From positions 2,294,001-2,358,000 of the forward strand of contig NZ_CP062976.1 in assembly GCF_014898075.1 (NCBI RefSeq): a stretch of DNA of 64,000 nucleotides, in the 5' to 3' direction. Origin of the DNA: Neisseria yangbaofengii (GTDB lineage Bacteria > Pseudomonadota > Gammaproteobacteria > Burkholderiales > Neisseriaceae). Below, one piece after another: positions 8,831 through 14,214 of the stretch. Below the pieces are notes generated by a model. It was not told the origin of the DNA. It ran no database searches and worked only from the letters and a program-made list of their open reading frames with translations. The translations under genes were made by a program, and so were the position numbers. The stretch's first letter is position 1; each line of letters opens with the position of its first letter.

Positions 8831-9025
8831 ATGCTGAATATGTTGCTGAAAATCTGTTTATGTATCTTTATCGCATTCTGTGTACTGACCCCTATAGTGT
8901 GGCTTTATGAAACCTTCACAAAGGGTTTTTCATGGAATGAAACGGCTGTTTACGCCAAATCTTTTGTAATATTTGTAGCCTTGGGTCTTTTGAGTAATTG
9001 GGCGATAAATAAGTATTTCAATTAA
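8831..9025 (+). CDS. 64-aa two-helix membrane protein, candidate immunity protein
   Basis: Starts MLNMLLKICLCIFIAFCVL. Two hydrophobic helices (about residues 3-27 and 42-60) flank a polar loop (ETFTKGFSWNETAVY). An in-frame TTG at 8810 is too close to AGGA to be preferred; the ATG at 8831 has GGAAAAG about 13 bases upstream, so the start is uncertain. It sits between two precursors. The C-terminal pattern (SNWAINKYFN) resembles the NKWFNKR end of the 10980 protein, suggesting a diverged family. Confidence 0.6.
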   Translation: MLNMLLKICLCIFIAFCVLTPIVWLYETFTKGFSWNETAVYAKSFVIFVALGLLSNWAINKYFN

Positions 9026-9068
9026 ACAATTTTTATTTTTTAAATTTATAAATTTAAAGGAGTAGATC

Positions 9069-9317
9069 ATGTACGAAATCACTTTGAATGAATTGGATCT
9101 TGTTTCCGGTGGCGGCAGATGGGTAGACGCAATAGAAAGTGCCGCAAATGGTGCCGGTGCGGGAGCTGCGGCCGGCGGCCTTGCCGGAGCAGGACTTGGC
9201 CTTTTAGGCGGGCCGTTCGCACCGGTGACCGTTACTGGAGGTGCTGCAGGTGGCGCGTTAATCGGTGGAGGCATTGGTGCCATCGGAGGTTTTGCCGCCG
9301 GCTGGAACGACTGGTAA
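9069..9317 (+). CDS. Double-glycine leader bacteriocin precursor, glycine-rich
   Basis: 82 aa, AAAGGAG before the ATG. Leader MYEITLNELDLVSGG (15 aa). The 67-aa core starts GRWVDAIES and then alternates Gly/Ala in GxxxG and AxxxG patterns before ending AAGWNDW. Such a composition favours helix-helix packing in membranes. It lies 43 bp behind the 8831 membrane protein and is followed by a hairpin. Confidence 0.86.
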   Translation: MYEITLNELDLVSGGGRWVDAIESAANGAGAGAAAGGLAGAGLGLLGGPFAPVTVTGGAAGGALIGGGIGAIGGFAAGWNDW

Positions 9318-9370
9318 ACCGTTTGTGCGGTAAAACGGTTTGCCGTATTGATGACATTTAAATCATGAGG

Positions 9371-9396
9371 CTTTCAACATTCAGAATGTTGGAAAG
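9371..9396 (+). terminator. Hairpin terminator after the 9069 precursor
   Basis: Near-perfect stem CTTTCAACATT/AATGTTGGAAAG with a short loop, followed 8 bases later by a T-run (GGGTTTTTTTAT). Confidence 0.7.
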
Positions 9397-9706
9397 TAAT
9401 ATGGGTTTTTTTATATTGTTTTCTTATCTATAACATAACCACCATTACCCTATTTACATCAAGTTGATTGTATTAACCATTATGGTCATGTGTTAGGTTG
9501 GGAAAATTTATTTGTGTTACGACGGGTGAATTTTTCCTTGAATGGAAAAGCTTTTTGAAAAATTCAGAAGGCAGGATGTTGAATCTTATAGTCCGGCACC
9601 CTGCATTCTAAATCGGGGGAGACCCCAATAGTGTGGCAACGTGATTGATTGCTATTTTTTAATTTGTTTTTAATTTTTATGTACTTATACAAGAAGGAAT
9701 ATGATC
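9397..9706. other. Intergenic region carrying hairpin/TGTGGCAACGTGA module (copy 2)
   Basis: 310 bp without a gene. The segment 9570-9600 (GGATGTTGAATCTTATAG) echoes 6342-6358. A GGGG/CCCC hairpin at 9614-9626 and TGTGGCAACGTGATTG at 9632-9647 repeat the arrangement before the 6465 precursor, so this looks like a copied upstream region for the 9707 precursor. Confidence 0.5.
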
Positions 9707-9877
9707 ATGAAAGAATTGAATCAAATGGAGTTGGATAATGTTGCAGGCGGTGCTTTCTGGGCTCCCATTGTTGCGGCATATGGAGCTAAATATGTGTTGG
9801 GAGCATTAGGAGGATCTGCGGCGACTGGCTTGGCTGCTGGGGTTGCGATAGGAGTTAGCCGTCAAAGCAGACGTTAA
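9707..9877 (+). CDS. Double-glycine leader bacteriocin precursor (56 aa)
   Basis: The leader MKELNQMELDNVAGG is a textbook ELxxVxGG leader. The core AFWAPIVAAYGAKYVLGALG... is 41 aa, hydrophobic, Gly/Ala rich, with a basic end (VSRQSRR). Of two in-frame ATGs (9701, 9707) the second has proper spacing (8 bases) from AAGGA. It is followed at 67 bp by a 31-aa single-helix peptide gene. Confidence 0.85.
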   Translation: MKELNQMELDNVAGGAFWAPIVAAYGAKYVLGALGGSAATGLAAGVAIGVSRQSRR

Positions 9878-9944
9878 ACAACGAATTTGCTTTATTTGGA
9901 ATTTCGAGTATACATTAAATTTTCCAAAATATATGGTCTAATTT

Positions 9945-10040
9945 ATGGGTACAGATAAATTATTGATTACGGTTATCTTAGTCTCTGCTGCTGTTGGCTT
10001 GCTGATAGGAGTTGCAATAGGACTAAGTAGTCTTAGATAA
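9945..10040 (+). CDS. 31-aa single-helix peptide, island accessory family
   Basis: MGTDKLLITVILVSAAVGLL then a short tail (IGVAIGLSSLR). One membrane helix, no GG leader. Its relative at 11227 (NEKDKTLLLVILIGSAIIG...GIAVGLNSLK) aligns throughout, so the ORF is conserved as protein and likely real despite its size and weak ribosome site. Both copies sit between a precursor or immunity-like gene and the next precursor. It could be immunity, a chaperone or a partner peptide. Confidence 0.6.
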   Translation: MGTDKLLITVILVSAAVGLLIGVAIGLSSLR

Positions 10041-10075
10041 CTAATTTTTAAGAGATTTTATTAAAGGAGTTAATT

Positions 10076-10243
10076 ATGAGCAGTAGCATGATTGAATTGG
10101 AATTATGTGAGTTGGAAAATGTACAGGGCGGAGCTCTCCCGGCGATTCTCTTTGTTCCCGCAGCTAAGTTGATTTATGCCTCTGTCGGCACTGCTGCTGG
10201 TGCAGGTGTTGTTGGTTATGGCCTTGCCCGGATATTTGGATAA
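10076..10243 (+). CDS. Double-glycine leader bacteriocin precursor (55 aa)
   Basis: AAAGGAG lies 6 bases before the ATG. Leader MSSSMIELELCELENVQGG (19 aa) with an unusual Cys. The 36-aa core starts ALPAILFVPAAKLIYASVG, hydrophobic, ending in GYGLARIFG. It follows the 31-aa peptide gene by 35 bp, so 9707, 9945 and 10076 may be one transcript. Confidence 0.83.
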   Translation: MSSSMIELELCELENVQGGALPAILFVPAAKLIYASVGTAAGAGVVGYGLARIFG

Positions 10244-10255
10244 TCTCAATTATGT

Positions 10256-10295
10256 TGTGGCAACGTGAGTTGTTACTGTTTTTAATTTTTTGTTA
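10256..10295 (+). repeat. TGTGGCAACGTGA module (copy 3)
   Basis: TGTGGCAACGTGAGTTG followed by a T-rich run, matching 9632 and 6404. Here it precedes a headless core fragment rather than an intact precursor. Confidence 0.5.
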
Positions 10296-10296
10296 A

Positions 10297-10368
10297 TCTT
10301 TAGCAACTTTTTCTTATTTTGGAGGAGTAGCTATTGGTGATGGTTTAATTGAAGGTGGATATTTCTGA
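10297..10368 (+). pseudogene. Remnant of a bacteriocin core without leader
   Basis: A 23-codon frame ending SYFGGVAIGDGLIEGGYF reads like the C-terminal part of a glycine-rich core. A stop codon lies directly upstream, there is no start or leader, and the repeated upstream module joins it abruptly. I infer deletion of the leader. The alternative is chance coding. Confidence 0.4.
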
Positions 10369-10452
10369 AAAAATTTTAGAAATCTCTTATTTTTAAATAG
10401 TCGGGAACGTAGTTTCTGAAATGGAACTGCGTTTCCAAAAAATAGGGTTTTG

Positions 10453-10641
10453 ATGATGGAAATTATTGCAATCGGTATTATTTTAATAGTTGCAACAATT
10501 TTTTTGATCCAAAAAGGTTTAGTCAAACCCGATGACAATGCTGATTGTATTAAAAAGAATCCTGTATTCTTTATTGCTAGTTTTATTTCTATTTTAATAG
10601 GAGTGACTTTCTTGTTAATAATAATTTTTCGAAAACTATAA
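10453..10641 (+). CDS. 62-aa two-helix membrane protein, candidate immunity protein
   Basis: MMEIIAIGIILIVATIFLIQ, a charged middle (KPDDNADCIKKN), a second helix (PVFFIASFISILIGVTFLLI) and a basic end (FRKL). The ribosome site is weak. Position behind the core remnant suggests it once protected against that lost peptide. No family recognised. Confidence 0.58.
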   Translation: MMEIIAIGIILIVATIFLIQKGLVKPDDNADCIKKNPVFFIASFISILIGVTFLLIIIFRKL

Positions 10642-10659
10642 AGCTTTAGTTGAACTAAA

Positions 10660-10731
10660 CTATTAGGATTCAGCATCCCTCTTTCCAAATTTGTTAAGTA
10701 AGCATGTAATGATTTGCCATCAGTAATCAGA
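10660..10731 (-). repeat. Inverted copy of 6289-6358
   Basis: Read leftward it encodes LITDGKSLHAYLTNLERGML, matching the fragment behind the first precursor. It demonstrates inversion or copying of intergenic pieces within the island. Confidence 0.7.
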
Positions 10732-10743
10732 GTTTTGGTATAA

Positions 10744-10905
10744 AACGGCCTTGAAAATTTCAATGGATTTGCTCTGTCTTTGTATTTTTTCCTGCTATTG
10801 GAGCATATTGATTCTGTTCAATATTTTTATTTTTTAATTTTTGGCGCATCAGGATTTTTAACATTGCTTTTTTCTGGTTATTTAAAAAATATTTCCGATA
10901 ATTAA
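10744..10905 (+). other. Open frame without start codon, possible decayed membrane protein
   Basis: 53 sense codons between stops, containing two hydrophobic stretches (FALSLYFFLLLEHI and YFYFLIFGASGFLTLLFSGY). No ATG or GTG is present, so it is at best the tail of a former immunity-like gene. The rest of 10642-10979 holds no gene. Confidence 0.25.
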
Positions 10906-10979
10906 ATTTTATTAAACGGAAATTAGTATACATCATGTGAAAATTTTGATTGATTTATTTCATAGGATTTCTTTTAACC

Positions 10980-11219
10980 ATGTCCGCACGAAAGTTTCCA
11001 TTGCTTACCGAAAGTATCTTTTTTGTCACAATGCTTTTCCTGGACTATTTTTTTATTTATTCAAATTTTTCAGAAACACTGAAGATGTCCGCCCTTCAGA
11101 CTTTGATTTTTGTACCGCTTAATTTTCTTTTAAACAAATGGTTCAATAAGAGGGTATTTGAGAAAAGGAATAACCAGATATACCATATAGTTGATTATTG
11201 TTATGATTTTTTTGATTAG
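10980..11219 (+). CDS. 79-aa membrane protein, candidate immunity protein (family with 12258 remnant)
   Basis: Start MSARKFPLLTESIFF at the ATG 10980 (AGGA 12 bases upstream; a TTG at 10950 would extend it). Two helices, then LQTLIFVPLNFLLNKWFNKR. The decayed gene at 12258-12431 aligns from LLT.SIFF through FNKR, which supports a real protein family. The tail after FEKRNNQ is longer than in the relative. The gene ends 7 bp before the 34-aa peptide at 11227, suggesting co-translation. Confidence 0.62.
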   Translation: MSARKFPLLTESIFFVTMLFLDYFFIYSNFSETLKMSALQTLIFVPLNFLLNKWFNKRVFEKRNNQIYHIVDYCYDFFD

Positions 11220-11226
11220 AGTAAGT

Positions 11227-11331
11227 ATGATGAATGAGAAGGATAAAACCCTGCTGCTCGTTATCCTTATCGGCAGTGCCATTATCGGTTTCCTGTACGG
11301 CATTGCGGTTGGTTTGAACAGTTTGAAGTAA
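11227..11331 (+). CDS. 34-aa single-helix peptide, paralogue of 9945
   Basis: MMNEKDKTLLLVILIGSAII then GFLYGIAVGLNSLK. Aligns along its length with the 9945 peptide: both have DK.LL, VIL.(S/G).A, G.A.GL.SL and a basic end. Single membrane helix, function unknown. Tightly coupled to 10980. Confidence 0.6.
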   Translation: MMNEKDKTLLLVILIGSAIIGFLYGIAVGLNSLK

Positions 11332-11607
11332 TGGGGGCAAACCGTTTTCAGACGGCCTGAATACCTTTGCAAAACCTCAGATTTGAACGGAATTCGAAAT
11401 GACAGAAGCGAAGAAATCTTAGACATATCATTAATATGGATAAGATTTCGAGCAATACATCATGAAGAAATGCACTAAAAGTGCAGGAACAAAATAAGGG
11501 CTTCACTTTTGAATATAGGGGCAATCATGCTTTTAAGCTCAAACAGCAGGCCGTCTGAAAACTTTAGGCGGGCTTCTATTATTTTTAAAAAATAGGGAAT
11601 GAAAAAT
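11332..11607. other. Gap with DUS copies before the last precursor
   Basis: 276 bp, no gene. It carries two uptake-sequence copies (near 11350 and 11557), the only clear ones between 5.7 and 12.9 kb. The ACCTTTGCAAAACCTCAG stretch resembles common Neisseria intergenic filler. Confidence 0.4.
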
Positions 11608-11790
11608 ATGAAAGAAATTGAACAGGTCACAGGTGGCTGGAGTTGGAGAGGTGCCATCTTTGGTGGAGCTGCGGGAGGTGCAGTGGGAGGTGTAGCCGGC
11701 GCAGGTGTCGGACTAGGTATTGGATTTATTGGAGGAGGTCTATTCGGTAAGGATGAACATCAAATGAGAGGTGCTAGTGGAAGCTGGTAA
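11608..11790 (+). CDS. Double-glycine leader bacteriocin precursor, glycine-zipper type
   Basis: The leader is MKEIEQVTGG from the ATG at 11608 (AGGGA 9 bases upstream) or MKNMKEIEQVTGG from 11599, which directly abuts the ribosome site. Both are short for the class. The core begins WSWRGAIFGGAAGGAVGG and is extremely Gly-rich, ending GKDEHQMRGASGSW. The WSW start parallels AWSWG in the 6465 precursor. A strong hairpin and a membrane-protein gene follow. Confidence 0.83.
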   Translation: MKEIEQVTGGWSWRGAIFGGAAGGAVGGVAGAGVGLGIGFIGGGLFGKDEHQMRGASGSW

Positions 11791-11813
11791 AACTAAGCGG
11801 TAATTTACTAGCT

Positions 11814-11852
11814 TGGATAAGCTATATCGAAATTTTTCTTATAGCTTATCCA
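11814..11852 (+). terminator. Hairpin after the 11608 precursor
   Basis: Perfect 13-bp stem TGGATAAGCTATA/TATAGCTTATCCA with a 13-base T-rich loop. Only a weak T-run follows, so partial termination or mRNA stabilisation is possible. Confidence 0.65.
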
Positions 11853-11895
11853 TTTAATTAAATTTTAATAATAATTATTAAAAAGGATGGATGAG

Positions 11896-12135
11896 ATGAC
11901 AAGTAAGTCAATAATAATACTATACACTATAGTATTCTTTATACTTTTTTCAACTTTTTATTTTTTATCTAAACACACTTTTATTAATTCCTTATTGTTG
12001 AGTTTTTCTATTTCAGTATGCAGTGCGGCAACTGTTATTTTTGCTAATAAATATTTAAAAAAAATGAGGTTGATTAAGATTCTCCTAATCGCTAAAGCAT
12101 TTTATTCGTTAAACTATTTCATATTATTAAAGTAG
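11896..12135 (+). CDS. 79-aa hydrophobic membrane protein, candidate immunity protein
   Basis: ATG at 11896 has AAAGGA at 8 bases; the in-frame ATG at 11887 overlaps that site. Starts MTSKSIIILYTIVFFILF. Three hydrophobic stretches with basic loops (NKYLKKMRLIK), which would place it in the inner membrane. It follows the 11608 precursor and hairpin. Its 3' end and flank are copied in inverted orientation at 7813-7942. Confidence 0.62.
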   Translation: MTSKSIIILYTIVFFILFSTFYFLSKHTFINSLLLSFSISVCSAATVIFANKYLKKMRLIKILLIAKAFYSLNYFILLK

Positions 12136-12254
12136 AATGAATTTGACATTTTTTTAAGGAAAGCAGATAGAAATTTTATTAGAACACAATAAAAAAGATA
12201 TTGTGAAATTAAGTTATTGGAAGTTATTAATATTTTGATTGATTAATAATTAAA
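12123..12254 (+). repeat. Source-like copy of the inverted segment at 7813-7942
   Basis: Covers the last codons of the 11896 gene and 119 bp of AT-rich flank. It ends exactly where the truncated immunity-like gene starts (12258), so this end is itself a junction. Confidence 0.87.
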
Positions 12255-12257
12255 TAA

Positions 12258-12431
12258 TTGCTTACAGGAAGCATCTTTTTTGCCGTGATACTTTTCCTAC
12301 AGTATTTGTTTATTAGCCCTGAACTTAAAGAAGCCTTGAAGGTTTCGCTCTTGCAGACGCTGATTTTCGTGCCGGTTAATTTCTTTTTAAACAAACGCTT
12401 CAACAAGCGGATATTTGAAGAAAAGAAATAA
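12258..12431 (+). pseudogene. 5'-truncated relative of the 10980 membrane protein
   Basis: 57 codons from LLTGSIFFAVILFLQY to FNKRIFEEKK. It aligns with 10980-11219 but lacks the MSARKFP start, and a stop precedes it. Only a TTG could initiate. The break coincides with the end of the 12123-12254 repeat, so truncation came from the rearrangement. Confidence 0.7.
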
Positions 12432-12496
12432 ACCTGTGCTGTCTAGCCCTCTTTATGGAAAACTCAGATAAACGAAAAAGTAAACGAGAAAATAAA

Positions 12497-12622
12497 ATGC
12501 TGTTGAAGCTATAGTTATTATTAGTTTGGTTATCATATGAATTGAATAAAGCCTTACCGCTTATCTTAAGTGGTATTGGCGCAGTATATGTTATTTTTCA
12601 AAATTTAACAAAAAAAACGTAA
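12497..12622 (+). pseudogene. Small membrane-protein gene with in-frame TAG
   Basis: ATG at 12497 reads MLLKL, a TAG, then LLLVWLSYELNKALPLILSG and a tail ending NLTKKT before TAA. If the stop is a mutation this was a 41-aa two-helix protein like the other immunity candidates. Low certainty because of size. Confidence 0.4.
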
Positions 12623-12924
12623 CATCGCCGAACTAAACGAGAATGATTATGTCTCAATCAAAGCTCTCAACTATTGAGCTTTAGTTTAGAGATGATATAT
12701 CCCTAACTAGAGACTCACAAATTGACATAGTATTTATATTTATAGGTGTAAACAATGAAAGAACTAAATTTATAGGCAGGCAAATTAAAAATGTTTGCTG
12801 GATATTGTATGCAACCTTATGTCCATACAAAATTTTCAAGCAAGGGGGTATTGATTTTTGATACTCCCTTTTGTTCTTTATCATAAAAACCAGTAATTCA
12901 AATCACTCAGTTTATTGAATTTAT
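12623..12924. other. Region before the exporter genes with degenerate leader-like reading
   Basis: 302 bp with no intact gene. At 12754 a frame reads MKELNL, TAG, AGKLKMFAG, which faintly resembles a ruined double-glycine leader. A terminator-like hairpin sits at 12844-12876. Promoter for 12925 probably lies in the last 50 bases, not resolvable by eye. Confidence 0.35.
12844..12876 (+). terminator. Terminator upstream of the adaptor gene
   Basis: GGGGGTAT/ATACTCCC stem with a T-rich loop followed by CTTTTGTTCTTT. It separates the precursor array from the transport genes. Confidence 0.65.
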
Positions 12925-14214
12925 ATGACCGACCAAAAACCTTTTTTCCGTCCCGAAGTGTTCGAGGCGAAGAAAAACCGTTGGACGGGGCATGTTGTGT
13001 TGTCCCGTCCGTTTTCTTTTGTCTTTTTAACCGGTTGTGCGGCAGCCGGAGCCGCGACGCTGATTGCGTTTGCCTTTTTCGGCAGCTATACGCGTAAAAC
13101 CACGGTAGACGGGCAATTGCTGCCCGCTGCGGGTTTGGTGCGCGTGTATGCGCCGGATACCGGTTTTGTGGCGTCGAAAAAAGTTTCAGACGGCCAATAC
13201 GTCAATGAGGGGGATGAATTGCTGACGCTTTCGATGCCGCGCTACAACGGCAGCGGTGATGTGCGGGCAAGATTGGTACAGGAAGCGGAAATGCGGAAAA
13301 AGATGCTGCTGGACGAAATCGGCCAAAAGAAAATGATGCAGCAGGGCGAGGAAAATACGCTGAAAAGCAATATAGGGAAGCTGGAAGACCAGTTGGCCGA
13401 TGTGCGCAACCAATTGCGCGGGCAGCGGCAACGGGTAGCCCTGGCCAAACAGGTGATTGAAAAATACCGGCCATTGCTGAAGCAGGGCTTTATTTCCGAG
13501 CAGCAGATGATTGGTTACGAAAACGAGCATTTGGATCAAGTGACCCAACTGGGCAGTCTGCAGCGCGAAGAGGCTTCCATCGGGCGCGAATTGGCGCAGC
13601 AGCGGCAGGCTTTGGCCGACTTGCCGGAAAAGCAGAAATCGGAATTGAGCCAACTTAACCGCAATGTGTCGGAATTGACGCAGGAAACGCTGAATCTGGA
13701 CATGCAGCAGGAGCAATCGGTGCGCGCGAGCAAATCCGGCTATGTGAGCATGGCTGATGTCGAAAACGGCCAGCAGGTTACGCCGTCTACTTTGTTATTA
13801 AGTATTGTGCCGGAAAAGGCGGATTTGGTAGCAAGCCTTTATGTGCCGAGCAAGGCAGCCGGCTTTATTAAGCCGAGCGACAAAGTCGTACTGCGCTACC
13901 AAGCCTACCCTTATGAAAAATTCGGTCATGCCGGCGGAAAAATCATGTCGATAGCGAAAACGGCTGTCGGCAGACAGGAGCTGACTTCATTGGGCAGAGC
14001 TGCTACAGGGGAGAACATTCAGCAACAAGCCCCCAACGAACCGGTTTATTTGGTCAGGGTAAAACTCGACAAGCAAACCATCAAGGTTTACGGTGAAGAG
14101 AAGCCTCTTCAGACGGGCATGGTATTGGAAGCGGATATCATGCACGAGCGCAAAAAGCTTTACGAATGGGTACTTGACCCGCTTTACACCATTACAGGAA
14201 AGCTGCATTCATGA
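12925..14214 (+). CDS. HlyD-family periplasmic adaptor (membrane fusion protein) for bacteriocin export
   Basis: 429 aa. Cytoplasmic N-terminus, one membrane helix at about residues 30-53, a lipoyl-type half-domain (VDGQLLPAAGLVRVYAPDTG), a long coiled coil (about 115-240, Gln/Glu rich) and the second lipoyl half (SKSGYVSMADVENGQQVTP). It links the ABC exporter encoded immediately downstream to TolC, as CvaA does for colicin V. The stop overlaps the start of the exporter gene by 4 bases (ATGA). It contains a DUS copy, unlike the precursor array, so it may be older in this genome. Confidence 0.93.
   Translation: MTDQKPFFRPEVFEAKKNRWTGHVVLSRPFSFVFLTGCAAAGAATLIAFAFFGSYTRKTTVDGQLLPAAGLVRVYAPDTGFVASKKVSDGQYVNEGDELLTLSMPRYNGSGDVRARLVQEAEMRKKMLLDEIGQKKMMQQGEENTLKSNIGKLEDQLADVRNQLRGQRQRVALAKQVIEKYRPLLKQGFISEQQMIGYENEHLDQVTQLGSLQREEASIGRELAQQRQALADLPEKQKSELSQLNRNVSELTQETLNLDMQQEQSVRASKSGYVSMADVENGQQVTPSTLLLSIVPEKADLVASLYVPSKAAGFIKPSDKVVLRYQAYPYEKFGHAGGKIMSIAKTAVGRQELTSLGRAATGENIQQQAPNEPVYLVRVKLDKQTIKVYGEEKPLQTGMVLEADIMHERKKLYEWVLDPLYTITGKLHS

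Noticed and set aside
10314-10763. 149-aa leftward open frame
   Set aside because: It runs antisense over an immunity-like gene and the core remnant; only its first ~30 residues (the LITDG repeat) have any conservation, so it is not a gene as a whole.
12681-12884. 67-aa leftward frame before the adaptor gene
   Set aside because: AT-rich, no ribosome site, overlaps a terminator hairpin; unlikely to be expressed.
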